DNA of 64,000 bases from Lachnospiraceae bacterium (GTDB lineage Bacteria > Bacillota > Clostridia > Lachnospirales > Lachnospiraceae): NCBI GenBank assembly GCA_016287095.1, contig JAEEVK010000003.1, positions 21,965-85,964 of the forward strand, written 5' to 3'. This document shows, piece after piece, positions 17,042 to 26,069 of this stretch. Below the pieces are notes generated by a model that ran no database searches, had not been told where the DNA came from, and saw nothing but the letters and a program-made list of their open reading frames with translations. The stretch's first letter is position 1. The number at the start of each line of letters is the position of its first letter. The translations under genes and the position numbers were made by a program.

Positions 17042-18427
17042 ATGAGGACAAAAATCAAACAATTGTTTAGAAACACAGCAGAGTATGCTTCAAAAGATGT
17101 GACTGTATGTGCATGGGTACGTACTAATAGGTCACAGGCACAGTTTGGCTTCCTGAATATAAATGATGGTTCGTTTTTTGAAAACCTGCAGGTTGTTTAT
17201 GAGGCAGGATTAGAGAATTTTGAAGATATATCAAAGATCAGAGTTGGTATGAGTGTTAAGGTTGTGGGTACTGTTGTACTTACTCCCGAAAACCAGCAGC
17301 CTTTCGAGGTTAAGGCTAAGTCTGTTGAGGTACTTGGTGATTGTCCTGAGAGCTATCCTATACAGCCCAAGCGTCATACTAGGGAGTTCCTTCGTACAGT
17401 GGCTCATCTTCGTCCACGTACAAACCTGTTCAGTGCTGTATTTAGAATAAGAAGTGTAGCAGCTATGGCTGTTCATACCTATTTCCAGGACAGAGGATAT
17501 CTTTATGTACATACTCCTCTTATCACCTGTGCCGACTGTGAGGGTTCGGATCAGATGTTTAAAATCACTACCTTAAACATGAACGATCTGCCTCTGACCG
17601 AGGATGGAAAGGTTGATTTCAAAGAGGATCTGTTTGGCAAGCAGTCATTTATTACCGGATCAGGTCAGCTTCAGGGTGAGACCTTTGCTATGGCTTTCGG
17701 TGATATTTATACATTTGGTCCTACTTTCAGGACTGAGAACTCTAATACCCAGACTCACGCAAATGAGTTTTGGATGATCGAACCCGAGATGGCTTTCTGT
17801 GATCTTGAAGGTCTGATGGATATCGAAGAGGAAATGCTTAAGTTTATTGTGAAGTATGTTTGTGAGAAGTGTCCTGAGGAGATTGATTTCTGCGACAAGT
17901 TTGTGGCTAAGGGACTTAAGGATAAGCTGAACGGCATTATCAATGCTAAGTTTACCAGAATCTGTCATCATGATGCCATCGATCTTTTAAAGAAGGCTGA
18001 TGTGAAGTGGGAGTTCCAGCCTGATTATGGTGAGGATATTGCTAAGGAGCATGAAAAGTACCTGGTTGACTACTTTAACGGCCCTGTTTTTGTTACTAAC
18101 TGGCCAAAGGAGATCAAGGCATACTATATGAAGGTTAACCCTGACAATGCTACTGTGGCTGCTGTTGACCTTTTGGTACCTCAGGCAGGTGAGCTTATGG
18201 GCGGTAGTCAGCGTGAGGAGAATCTGGATAAACTGCTCGAGAGAATGGATGAGATGGGTGTTGACAAGAGCGGTATCGACTGGTATCTGGATACTCGTAG
18301 ATACGGCGGATGTGTTCACAGCGGTTTCGGTATGGGATTTGAGAGACTTATCATGTACTTAACAGGCGTAGAGAATATAAGAGACGTTATACCTTATCCC
18401 AGAACACCTAAGAATTGTGAGTTCTAA
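17042..18427 (+). CDS. asnS: Asparaginyl-tRNA synthetase
   Basis: Charges tRNA-Asn with asparagine. It has an N-terminal OB-fold anticodon-binding domain (about residues 15-110, with VCAWVRTNRSQAQFGFLNINDG) and a class II catalytic core. Motif 2 appears around GPTFRTENSNTQTHANEFWMIEPE and motif 3 as GFGMGFERLIMYLTGVENIRDVIPYPR. The ATG at 17042 follows AGGAGG; the ORF-track start 45 bases upstream has no RBS. Length 461 aa is typical. A Nudix gene begins 2 bases after the stop. Confidence 0.97.
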   Translation: MRTKIKQLFRNTAEYASKDVTVCAWVRTNRSQAQFGFLNINDGSFFENLQVVYEAGLENFEDISKIRVGMSVKVVGTVVLTPENQQPFEVKAKSVEVLGDCPESYPIQPKRHTREFLRTVAHLRPRTNLFSAVFRIRSVAAMAVHTYFQDRGYLYVHTPLITCADCEGSDQMFKITTLNMNDLPLTEDGKVDFKEDLFGKQSFITGSGQLQGETFAMAFGDIYTFGPTFRTENSNTQTHANEFWMIEPEMAFCDLEGLMDIEEEMLKFIVKYVCEKCPEEIDFCDKFVAKGLKDKLNGIINAKFTRICHHDAIDLLKKADVKWEFQPDYGEDIAKEHEKYLVDYFNGPVFVTNWPKEIKAYYMKVNPDNATVAAVDLLVPQAGELMGGSQREENLDKLLERMDEMGVDKSGIDWYLDTRRYGGCVHSGFGMGFERLIMYLTGVENIRDVIPYPRTPKNCEF

Positions 18428-18428
18428 G

Positions 18429-18971
18429 ATGGATTTGAATGAAAAAACGATAAAAATCAATCCGATTTTTGATGGAAAGATTATCCATGTACATGTGGAT
18501 GATATAGAGCTTGCAAACGGAAAGCCGGGATACAGGGAAGTAGTTGAGCATCCGGGCGGAGTATGTATAGCAGCTCTGACTAAGGATAATGAGCTCCTGT
18601 TTGGCAGACAGTTCAGGTATCCGTTTAAAGAGGTGCTGTTGGAGCTTCCCGCAGGAAAACTGGAAAAGGGTGAGGATCCGTTTGTGGCAGCCCAAAGAGA
18701 GCTTAAGGAAGAGACCGGTTGCACAGGTAAGGACTGGATATCTATGGGCAATATGTATCCGACCCCCGGTATCTGCAGTGAGATAGACCGCCTGTATTTC
18801 TGTCATGTGGACAAGGAGTCCGGTGAACTGGAGCTTGACGAGGATGAGTTTATTGAACCTGAGCGTATCCCGCTGGATAAGGCTGTTGAGATGGCCATGA
18901 ACGGTGAGCTCCCCGATGCCAAGACACAGCTCATGGTACTCAAGGTGGCAGGATATTTTAAACTGATTTAA
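18429..18971 (+). CDS. Nudix hydrolase, ADP-ribose pyrophosphatase type
   Basis: Hydrolyses a nucleoside diphosphate linked to another group, most likely ADP-ribose. The Nudix box is complete, GKLEKGEDPFVAAQRELKEETG, preceded by the LELPAG stretch typical of the ADP-ribose branch, and followed by PTPGICSEIDRLYFC. The ATG at 18429 overlaps no other start but has only a weak RBS; a GTG at 18417 inside asnS is the alternative. Close spacing suggests translation coupled to asnS. Confidence 0.9.
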   Translation: MDLNEKTIKINPIFDGKIIHVHVDDIELANGKPGYREVVEHPGGVCIAALTKDNELLFGRQFRYPFKEVLLELPAGKLEKGEDPFVAAQRELKEETGCTGKDWISMGNMYPTPGICSEIDRLYFCHVDKESGELELDEDEFIEPERIPLDKAVEMAMNGELPDAKTQLMVLKVAGYFKLI

Positions 18972-19096
18972 TAAAAATATAATGATTTCCGGAACTATAC
19001 TATCTTGTTTTTTGGAAAATTCTATGGTAGTATAACATTAGATATAAATTGGACAGGGAATAATTGTGTTCGTAATGACTACAAGGAGGTAGCGAT

Positions 19097-19291
19097 ATGG
19101 ATGTTGGCAGCGTTTTAACAGTAACTTTATCAGATGCTAAGACACGTAACGATATAGGCATGGCTATACTTGCAAAGCAGATGGATACCGAAAACCAGGC
19201 CGGTGCTGCCATGATCGATATGATGAACAGAACGTTTATGGAGACCAGTGTAAATCCTAATGTCGGAAGTAATATTGATATAAGTGTTTAA
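19097..19291 (+). CDS. YjfB-like putative motility protein
   Basis: The 64 aa protein has the pattern of the YjfB family (Pfam YjfB_motility): a hydrophilic N-terminus, then ILAKQMDTENQAGAAMIDMM, and a C-terminal NPNVGSNIDISV. The family is linked to flagellar regulons in Firmicutes, but its function is unknown. AAGGAGG precedes the ATG. No flagellar gene adjoins it, and no sigma-28-like promoter is visible here. It has its own terminator. Confidence 0.75.
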   Translation: MDVGSVLTVTLSDAKTRNDIGMAILAKQMDTENQAGAAMIDMMNRTFMETSVNPNVGSNIDISV

Positions 19292-19304
19292 TATGATTTA
19301 TGAT

Positions 19305-19336
19305 GCCCCTTGCATTTATGGCAAGGGGCTTTTTGT
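19305..19336 (+). terminator. Rho-independent terminator
   Basis: GCCCCTTGC pairs with GCAAGGGGC, followed by TTTTTGTTTT. It ends the yjfB-like transcript. Confidence 0.92.
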
Positions 19337-19415
19337 TTTGGAAACCTGTAAAATTGTCAGAATATTTTATAAAAATAATGTTTGTGTCGGAAATAAAAAT
19401 TTTTTAAAAAAGTAC

Positions 19416-19444
19416 TTGATTTTTTTAAAAGACGGGTATATAAT
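19416..19444 (+). promoter_or_regulatory. Promoter of tRNA-Lys
   Basis: TTGATT and TATAAT are 17 bases apart, about 30 bases before the tRNA. Confidence 0.75.
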
Positions 19445-19473
19445 ATCGCTTGTGCTTGTGAAAAACAAGAAAC

Positions 19474-19546
19474 GCACCTTTAGCTCAGTTGGTAGAGCAC
19501 CTGACTCTTAATCAGGGTGTCCAGGGTTCGAGCCCCTGAAGGTGCA
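19474..19546 (+). tRNA. tRNA-Lys (anticodon CTT)
   Basis: A full cloverleaf is visible in 73 bases. The acceptor stem GCACCTT pairs with AAGGTGC. The D arm is GCTCAGTTGGTAGAGC. The anticodon loop CTCTTAA gives CTT, between CCTGA and TCAGG. The T arm is CAGGGTTCGAGCCCCTG. The discriminator is A and CCA is not encoded. It is a single-gene unit with its own promoter and terminator. Confidence 0.97.
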
Positions 19547-19554
19547 TAGTGGAG

Positions 19555-19590
19555 AAGCCTTGAAACGTTGGTGTTTCAAGGCTTTTCATT
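19555..19590 (+). terminator. Terminator after tRNA-Lys
   Basis: AAGCCTTGAAAC pairs perfectly with GTTTCAAGGCTT over a 6-base loop, followed by TTC and a T-rich run. Confidence 0.88.
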
Positions 19591-19614
19591 TATATTTTTT
19601 AGGGAGTTTTGGCA

Positions 19615-22266
19615 ATGATATGGATATTAAATAATTGCGCATTGCTTATACTTGGAACAATTGCCGGTGTTATGGGTGTAAGTTTCTATTTGAGAAACAA
19701 CAGTTCTGCCGGTAATATTCGTCGTTATATACTTTTTTATGGTGTGTTTTCAGCAATCTGGTGTCTGAGTTATGCTTTGCTTGGAGTGATGCCGGATATA
19801 TCACTATGCCCATATATAAGGATCATTGGTCTTGCTTCCATATGCAGTTTCCTTATGAATGAAGTTTTCCTTGGAACAGAGATGGCCGGTATAAGTAAAC
19901 GTGCATCTATTATAATTCGCATTTCTGCAGCCATAGCATCTTTGATCGATATTTTACTGTTTTCCAACAGAGCTTTGGATATATTTGTACGTGAGGACGG
20001 TTATACCAGATGGTATGCTAATCCTCAAGTATATATGGGACGATATATTCACTATGTCTATGAAATCTTAATGTTTTTGTTGTTGTTTATATTAGCCATT
20101 ATCTGGCTTAAAAAGATCAGGTTAAAACGCTCAAGGAAATTTATGGCTTTTCTTTTTATGGCAAATTTCTCTTTGCTCTTTTTTTCCATCCCTGACACTG
20201 TTTTTCCAAATTTCGGTCTTCCGGGTGTTGCAACATCAGGTATTGGTGGAGCTGTCTGTACTATAGTAATCTGGTATGGTGCTATTGTAGCCAATTCATT
20301 TAATGTCAGTGTTGGCAATATCACACACAGACTGTTTGATTTTATAGAGGCAGGCGTAATAGTATTTGATACTGACAGGCACATAGCCATCATGAATGCT
20401 TATGCGGAAAATCACCTCTCCGGGGAAAAGAGCGGTAAGCTTAATGATCTGTTCAACATAAGTGAAGCCGATATCAACAATATGTTTGAAAAGGGCGCAA
20501 ATGAGATTTACTCCACACGTTTATGGGATAAGAAAGGCGAAAAGGCGTATTCAGTAAAGCTTAATTCTGTTAAGGATACTTATGGGGAGCCGTACTGTAT
20601 CCTGATGGTGTTTGCGGATATTACCGAGGAAATAGAGCTGGCGGATAAGTTTGCGGTCGCCAGTCAGGCAAAGAGCCAGTTCCTGGCGAATATGTCCCAT
20701 GAGATACGTACTCCTATCAATGGTATCATGGGTATGAATACTATGCTTATTGACGAGCTTGATGACGGTAATGTCGAAGATGCACGTAAGTATGCGATGA
20801 ACATTACCAGTGCAAGTCAGACCCTTCTTTCGATAATTAATGATATTCTTGATATTTCCAAGATAGAATCGGGTAAGATGGAGCTTATACCCGTGGAATA
20901 TGAAATCTTCTCGGTACTTAATGACTGTTATAACATGACTCTGTCAAGAGCAGAGGAAAAAGGACTGAAATTTGAGATAGATATTGACAGCAGCATCCCT
21001 TCGGTACTCTACGGTGATGAGGTGCACATCCGTCAGATCATAAACAACTTCCTATCAAATGCCGTGAAATATACCCGTGCCGGAAAGATATCATTGTGCC
21101 TTAAGGAGCTGTCAAGAAAAGGTGATAATGTTGAGTTATCCATTGAAGTAACAGATACAGGCATCGGTATAAAGAAAGAGGATGTAAGTAAACTCTTTAA
21201 GAATTTTACAAGACTGGATGAACAGAAGAACCGTAACATAGAAGGAACCGGACTCGGACTTTCTCTGACAGAAAAGCTTGTAAAACTCATGGGCGGAGAG
21301 ATAAATGTGGAGAGCGAATACGGTAAGGGCTCGACATTCAGTGTGAAATTGTCTCAGAAAATAGTAAATGCGGCACCTGTCGGTAATTTCTCCAATCAAT
21401 ACAATGAGTTTGTAAGCCAGAAAAAAGAGAATACCAGCGTGCTCGACATCCATGGGGCTTCCTTACTTGTTGTCGATGATGTCGAGATGAATATCCAGGT
21501 TGTAAAGGGTATGCTTAAAAAGACTCGTGCCAATATAGATACTGCGTACAGCGGCATGGAATGTCTTGAAAAGATCGCTAAAAATCGTTATGACATAATA
21601 TTCCTTGACCATATGATGCCGGAAATGGATGGTATCGAAACCCTGGAGAGAATGAGAAAACAGGATAATCCCAATACAGATACACCTGTAATAATTCTTA
21701 CTGCGAATGCTGTTGTCGGGGCAAAGGAGATGTATCTTGAAAAGGGCTTTGCTGATTATCTGTCAAAGCCGATACGACGTGATGATCTGATAGATATGCT
21801 GTGCAGGTATCTTCCTAAAACGATGGTAAATGTGCCTTCTATAGAAAATCCTGAGGGAAATACGGACGATAATGCCGTAAGTATTGAGGCGGAATCCGAG
21901 ACAGTTCATATAGGTAACCCCAAAAACCTTGAAGAAAGATTCCCCATGCTTGATACCAAGATGGGGATGAATTACTGCATGAATGACGAGGAGTTTTATG
22001 TCGAAATAATAGAAACATATGTGCAAAATGATAAAAGGCAGTTGATAGCTGATGCATTTGCTGCCGAAAACTGGAAGGACTATGAAACATATGTCCATGC
22101 ATTGAAAAGCACATCCTTAAATATAGGTGCCGTTGAACTTTCGGAACATGCGAAAGCACTTGAATTAGCTGCAAAAGAAGGCAATTACGGTTACATCAGG
22201 GAAAACCATAAAAAGGTTTTTGATGAGTATAGTGAAATGCTTAATAAGATAAAAGAGAATATCTAA
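19615..22266 (+). CDS. Hybrid sensor histidine kinase with 7TM sensor, PAS, receiver and Hpt domains
   Basis: A complete phosphorelay in one chain. Seven membrane segments fill residues 1 to about 230 (histidine-kinase 7TM type). A PAS-like domain follows (about 235-340). The kinase has FLANMSHEIRTPINGIMG with His-362, and an ATPase domain with VTDTGIGI and EGTGLGLSL. The receiver (about 615-735) has VVDDVEMN and FLDHMMPEMDG with Asp-665. The C-terminal Hpt domain has HALKSTS with His-828. A phosphate would pass His to Asp to His and on to an unlinked regulator, as no response regulator adjoins. The ATG at 19615 is 8 bases after GGGAG, better than the TTG at 19609. Confidence 0.95.
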   Translation: MIWILNNCALLILGTIAGVMGVSFYLRNNSSAGNIRRYILFYGVFSAIWCLSYALLGVMPDISLCPYIRIIGLASICSFLMNEVFLGTEMAGISKRASIIIRISAAIASLIDILLFSNRALDIFVREDGYTRWYANPQVYMGRYIHYVYEILMFLLLFILAIIWLKKIRLKRSRKFMAFLFMANFSLLFFSIPDTVFPNFGLPGVATSGIGGAVCTIVIWYGAIVANSFNVSVGNITHRLFDFIEAGVIVFDTDRHIAIMNAYAENHLSGEKSGKLNDLFNISEADINNMFEKGANEIYSTRLWDKKGEKAYSVKLNSVKDTYGEPYCILMVFADITEEIELADKFAVASQAKSQFLANMSHEIRTPINGIMGMNTMLIDELDDGNVEDARKYAMNITSASQTLLSIINDILDISKIESGKMELIPVEYEIFSVLNDCYNMTLSRAEEKGLKFEIDIDSSIPSVLYGDEVHIRQIINNFLSNAVKYTRAGKISLCLKELSRKGDNVELSIEVTDTGIGIKKEDVSKLFKNFTRLDEQKNRNIEGTGLGLSLTEKLVKLMGGEINVESEYGKGSTFSVKLSQKIVNAAPVGNFSNQYNEFVSQKKENTSVLDIHGASLLVVDDVEMNIQVVKGMLKKTRANIDTAYSGMECLEKIAKNRYDIIFLDHMMPEMDGIETLERMRKQDNPNTDTPVIILTANAVVGAKEMYLEKGFADYLSKPIRRDDLIDMLCRYLPKTMVNVPSIENPEGNTDDNAVSIEAESETVHIGNPKNLEERFPMLDTKMGMNYCMNDEEFYVEIIETYVQNDKRQLIADAFAAENWKDYETYVHALKSTSLNIGAVELSEHAKALELAAKEGNYGYIRENHKKVFDEYSEMLNKIKENI

Positions 22267-22272
22267 AAATTG

Positions 22273-22302
22273 AACCACCTGGCTTTATGCAGGTGGTTTT
22301 AT
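22273..22302 (+). terminator. Terminator after the hybrid kinase
   Basis: AACCACCTG pairs with CAGGTGGTT, followed by TTATTCTATG. Confidence 0.85.
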
Positions 22303-22426
22303 TCTATGTATATTGGTTGTTTAATTCAACTGTTTTTAACTATTCCTGGATAATTATTCTTGTTGCATTCACTTGGGAAATATGTCATTATTTAACTATA
22401 AAGCAAATAAGGAGAATTTGACGATT

Positions 22427-23179
22427 ATGGATATCTGTTTCAATGAAACGCCTGCTATGTTTGGAATATTTCATATTGCAATGATGGTATTGTCAATAGT
22501 TGTTGTATGTGTATTTGTCATATTGGTAAAGAAGAGGTCAGAGGACAAGCATCTAAATATGATCAAATGGTTTGGTATAGGTATGGTGTTGGCTGAAATA
22601 TGGAAACAGTGGTTCTCATTGAAATACGTTTTTGACGGTACCTATAATATGTGGTTCTTTCCTTGGCAGCTATGTTCCATCGCCATGTATTGCTCGGTGC
22701 TCATCTCTTTTGTAAAGAGGAAACTACAAGACACTCTGCTTACATTTATGGCGACTTTCTCGTTACTTGCAGCCATTATGGCACTTTTATTTCCCCAGGA
22801 TATGCTGCGCCCGCAGATTCTTTTTACTGCACACGGATTCGCTTACCATATAGTTATGCTTTTGGAATCTGCGCTCTCCATACTAATTCTTTCAAAAAGA
22901 AAAAAGACGAGTTTTAAACCCGTCATAGTTATGTTCCTTATATTGTCAGTAATAGCTGAAATAGTTAATTCCTTTGGACATTTTGTCTTGTCAGACAGAA
23001 AACCGGAACCTAATATGTTCCAGATAACACCGTATTATCCCTCAACACAGGTGGTATTCTCATCGATAGCAAAAACCCTTGGAGTAATTCCTGAGATTAT
23101 CATTTACTTAGTACTTATCATTGCCATGTCCTATGTAATCTTTAGGATTGAGCAAAAAATCTTTAATAGAAAAAGATAA
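22427..23179 (+). CDS. YwaF-like (TIGR02206-type) integral membrane protein
   Basis: The protein has about seven membrane segments. It shows the family's FFPWQLCSIAMY stretch, a TAHGFAYHIVML helix with a conserved His, and a Tyr-Pro-rich loop near the end. The function of the family is unknown. I start at the ATG at 22427, 12 bases after GGAG; upstream TTG and ATG codons have poorer spacing. It is a single gene between two terminators, next to the hybrid kinase, but a functional link is not shown. Confidence 0.75.
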   Translation: MDICFNETPAMFGIFHIAMMVLSIVVVCVFVILVKKRSEDKHLNMIKWFGIGMVLAEIWKQWFSLKYVFDGTYNMWFFPWQLCSIAMYCSVLISFVKRKLQDTLLTFMATFSLLAAIMALLFPQDMLRPQILFTAHGFAYHIVMLLESALSILILSKRKKTSFKPVIVMFLILSVIAEIVNSFGHFVLSDRKPEPNMFQITPYYPSTQVVFSSIAKTLGVIPEIIIYLVLIIAMSYVIFRIEQKIFNRKR

Positions 23180-23190
23180 AATGTTAAACC

Positions 23191-23229
23191 AATCCCTGCT
23201 TTCCATTTAGTGAAAAACAGGGATTTTAA
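23191..23229 (+). terminator. Terminator after the YwaF-like gene
   Basis: AATCCCTG pairs with CAGGGATT across a 19-base loop, followed by TTAAAT. The T-run is short. Confidence 0.6.
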
Positions 23230-23356
23230 ATAACTGCTAGTTAAAAATTTAACTGATAATTAAGCTTATCTGTCCCGATATTATCTTCCATCTTCATGAA
23301 AATCTGCTATAATACAGTTACGACGTCGAAAATGATTACGGAAAGGATGATGATAT

Positions 23357-24211
23357 ATGGATATCTTGATCGGTGAAAATATAAAAAGATTACGTACCGA
23401 AAGCAACCTTACTCAGGAACAGCTGGCTGAGGCATTAAATGTGTCATCTGTAGCAGTGAGTAAATGGGAACGCGGCGATACTATGCCTGATATCTCAATG
23501 CTTCCGAGACTTGCATATTATTTTCGGGTATCGATTGATGAACTTATGAGTTATGATGCCTGTGCTGTTGACCTTGAGATAGGTGCCTTTATCACAGAAC
23601 ATACAAAAGCTGCGGAAGCATATAATGCAAAAGAATGCCTGCGCATTTCAAAGGCTGCATATAAGAAATATCCTCAGGATTATAGGGTTATGGAATTGTA
23701 TATGTGGGATCTTATAGGAGGATATGCGGATAATGATCCGAACGCCATATTAAAACACAAAACCGAACTTGAACAGCTTTGCGATAAAATTTTAAAAGGC
23801 TGTCAGGATGACTTTATCAGAAGGGATGCCTATGTGATGCAGGGGAAATTATTGCATGCATCGGGATATACAGATGAGGCTGTTGCACTATACCGCGAAA
23901 AGCTTCCTGACTGGTATCAGACCGCAGGTCAAAAAACTGAGCAGCTTTTTGAAAAGAACAGCCCCGAATTTGCTGAAAAGCTACAGGCTAACATCATGGA
24001 ACTTCTTAAGTTCGCCTTAAATAAGATATCAAAACAAATATGGTTCTGCAATGATTTAACCTTACAGGAAAAGGAAGACAAAGCACTTGAGATAAGCAGA
24101 TATCTGGAGAACTGCCCCATTATATCAGGTAGTGGCTGCGATGATATCAAAAAAGCTCTTATCTCATATTTTAAGACTGATTTTGAAGCAAAAAGAACGG
24201 TTCAACTATAG
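23357..24211 (+). CDS. XRE-family transcriptional regulator with helical C-terminal domain
   Basis: The first 65 residues form a helix-turn-helix of the XRE type, with LTQEQLAEALNVSSVAVSKWERGDTMPDISML. Residues 70-284 are all-helical, TPR-like, without a recognised enzyme domain, and may sense a partner protein or peptide. The start follows AAAGGATGATG. A good -10 (TATAAT at 23308) lies upstream, but no clear -35. The target is unknown; there is no obvious partner gene next to it. Confidence 0.88.
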   Translation: MDILIGENIKRLRTESNLTQEQLAEALNVSSVAVSKWERGDTMPDISMLPRLAYYFRVSIDELMSYDACAVDLEIGAFITEHTKAAEAYNAKECLRISKAAYKKYPQDYRVMELYMWDLIGGYADNDPNAILKHKTELEQLCDKILKGCQDDFIRRDAYVMQGKLLHASGYTDEAVALYREKLPDWYQTAGQKTEQLFEKNSPEFAEKLQANIMELLKFALNKISKQIWFCNDLTLQEKEDKALEISRYLENCPIISGSGCDDIKKALISYFKTDFEAKRTVQL

Positions 24212-24219
24212 AACCGTTC
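24195..24219 (-). terminator. Terminator of the GNAT-Nudix pair
   Basis: GAACGGTTC and GAACCGTTC form a 9 bp stem. On the minus strand it is followed by TTTTTG. It overlaps the end of the XRE gene, so both convergent genes share it. Confidence 0.7.
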
Positions 24220-24229
24220 CACTAATCTG

Positions 24230-24682
24230 TTACAGTTTATACTGCATAAAGTTCCCATTCTTTACGAACCCAAAATCGGTATATAATAACACACCCATAT
24301 CGGATGCGGTGATCTGTACACACCCGCATCCGTATTTTTTTGCCTCATCCACTACTCTTGAAAGCAGTTCTTTTGCTATACCCATGCGGCGATAGGAGGG
24401 ATCGGTGAACATGCTGGAAAGAAGTCCAATCCTGCCTGTAGGGCAACTGAAATACGGCGGTTTTTCTACAAATGACATACCGCTGGTACCGACTATTTTA
24501 TCTCCGTCAATTGCCAGCCATGATACGAAAGTCCCGTCAGCCATATGCCTGCTATAATAATCTTTAAGTGCCGGTATAAGGTCTATATCTTCGGTTGCTC
24601 CTTCTTCTCTTAACTGTTTTATACGCATGGTTATGAAGGTATCCACATCAGCGGAGGTCATTTTCCTGTATTGTATATTCAT
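24230..24682 (-). CDS. GNAT family N-acetyltransferase
   Basis: Transfers an acetyl group from acetyl-CoA to an unknown amine. The 150 aa protein shows the GNAT core, with motif A as SSMFTDPSYRRMGIAKELLSRVV and a C-terminal LYTDFGFVKNG. I start at MNIQYRKMT, with GGAAAA upstream; the ORF-track start 26 codons earlier lies inside the gap to the Nudix gene and has no RBS. It follows the Nudix gene by 16 bases on the same strand, so it is probably co-transcribed. Confidence 0.88.
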   Translation of the reverse strand: MNIQYRKMTSADVDTFITMRIKQLREEGATEDIDLIPALKDYYSRHMADGTFVSWLAIDGDKIVGTSGMSFVEKPPYFSCPTGRIGLLSSMFTDPSYRRMGIAKELLSRVVDEAKKYGCGCVQITASDMGVLLYTDFGFVKNGNFMQYKL

Positions 24683-24698
24683 AATCTTTTTCCAATCT

Positions 24699-25160
24699 TT
24701 AAGTATAAAGGTAATTTCTCGGCTTGGTAGTATTATAGGGAGTAAGCACCATACCACCATCTTTAACTGCAGCTTCTATCATTGTTTTTGTAAGTCCGGG
24801 GACGGTTTCATCCTTGAGTGCGTCTTGGATATCCATCCATATGACTTCACTGTTTTCGTCTCCGTCGGGTCTTGCTTCTCCTTTGATATATTCAGCAATA
24901 AAGACGCTGTACCAGTCTTTTTCATTGAACCGAATACCTATCAGCTTACCTGCTTTTACGGTAACTCCGGTTTCTTCCATGAATTCCCTAACCAGGGTTT
25001 CCTGCGGTATCTCTCCGAATTTCAGATAACCGCCGGGTATAATAAGCTTACCTTTACCTGCACCATATGTATGACGTCCCAGTAAAACTTTGCCATCTTT
25101 TATGCATACACCAGCTACTGACTGTGTCCAGTTCGTGCTTTTGATTTCTTCTTCTGTCAT
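24699..25160 (-). CDS. Nudix hydrolase
   Basis: The 153 aa protein holds a full Nudix box in GGYLKFGEIPQETLVREFMEETG. The substrate is unknown; the size fits MutT/house-cleaning enzymes. AAGGAG lies before the ATG. It is the first gene of a two-gene unit with the GNAT gene and is divergent from the metallo-beta-lactamase gene. Confidence 0.9.
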   Translation of the reverse strand: MTEEEIKSTNWTQSVAGVCIKDGKVLLGRHTYGAGKGKLIIPGGYLKFGEIPQETLVREFMEETGVTVKAGKLIGIRFNEKDWYSVFIAEYIKGEARPDGDENSEVIWMDIQDALKDETVPGLTKTMIEAAVKDGGMVLTPYNTTKPRNYLYT

Positions 25161-25313
25161 ATGCCTGTTCTCCTTGGGTTTTCTTGATGAGAATTACTCT
25201 TTTGATGTGAAGAGTATAGCAAATATGCATAGTATAGTCAAATAATGTTTGTATTATACATTAAGATAGTGTATAATTATATCAATTATTCTAACGGAGA
25301 GGGAAAAACTATT

Positions 25314-26000
25314 ATGATGGATATAATGCAGCTTAATGAAAACACCTATAGGGTTGAGGACGACAGAGTCCGTTACTTTATCATCGAAGGCACCGAAAAG
25401 GCTCTGATGATCGACAGCAGTATGAACAATCCGAATGCTATAGATGCTGCGAAGAAAGTGACAAACAAACCGATAGAGCTTATCAATACTCATGCAGACA
25501 GAGATCATATTGCCGGAAATATCGCTTTTGAAAAAGTATATATGCATCCTGCCGAGGAAGAAAACTACAGGAAAAACGGCGGACAGTGTACCATTATCCC
25601 GGTAAAGGGAGGCGACATCATCAATCCAGGAAACCGTCCTTTAGAGATAATAGATATGCCCGGTCATACTCCCGGAAGCATCGGCATCCTGGATATAAAC
25701 AATAGAGTCCTTTATTCCGGAGATTCCGTGCAGTCTGGTATTATTTTCATGTTTGGTCAGTACAGAAACCTTGAAACCTATATTGATAGCATGAAAAAGC
25801 TTAGAGAATACGAGGACAGATTTGATATTATTTATCCCTGCCATGATATGTGCCCTGTATATCCGGATCTTATACCGAAGCTTATAGAAGGTGCCGAGCA
25901 GATTCTTGCAGGTAAAGCAGAAGGCAGAGATATGGATATGTTCGGAAACAAGGTTAAAATGTATAAATTCGACTATGCAGGCTTTTTCTGTGAGCCATAA
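25314..26000 (+). CDS. Metallo-beta-lactamase-fold hydrolase
   Basis: The 228 aa protein has the MBL core: LINTHADRDHIAGN for the first metal site, DMPGHTPGSIGILD with the second-site His, and LYSGDSVQSG with the bridging Asp. The usual HxHxDH motif reads HADRDH here, so the second His is replaced by Asp. The substrate is unknown. The ATG at 25314 (or 25317) follows GGAGAGGG by a normal distance; the ORF-track start 69 bases upstream has no RBS. It is a single gene ending at a bidirectional terminator. Confidence 0.9.
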   Translation: MMDIMQLNENTYRVEDDRVRYFIIEGTEKALMIDSSMNNPNAIDAAKKVTNKPIELINTHADRDHIAGNIAFEKVYMHPAEEENYRKNGGQCTIIPVKGGDIINPGNRPLEIIDMPGHTPGSIGILDINNRVLYSGDSVQSGIIFMFGQYRNLETYIDSMKKLREYEDRFDIIYPCHDMCPVYPDLIPKLIEGAEQILAGKAEGRDMDMFGNKVKMYKFDYAGFFCEP

Positions 26001-26004
26001 GTTT

Positions 26005-26052
26005 AAGGCCCAAGTCATATGATCTTTTTCATGTGGACTTGGGCCTTTCTTA
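26005..26052. terminator. Bidirectional terminator
   Basis: AAGGCCCAAGTC pairs with GACTTGGGCCTT over a 19-base loop with further pairing inside (CATATGA/TCATGTG). It separates the MBL gene from the convergent membrane-protein gene. Confidence 0.85.
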
Positions 26053-26069
26053 TTTAATTATTCAAATGT

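Noticed and set aside
19284-19511. 75 aa ORF overlapping tRNA-Lys
   Set aside because: It crosses a terminator, a promoter and part of the tRNA.
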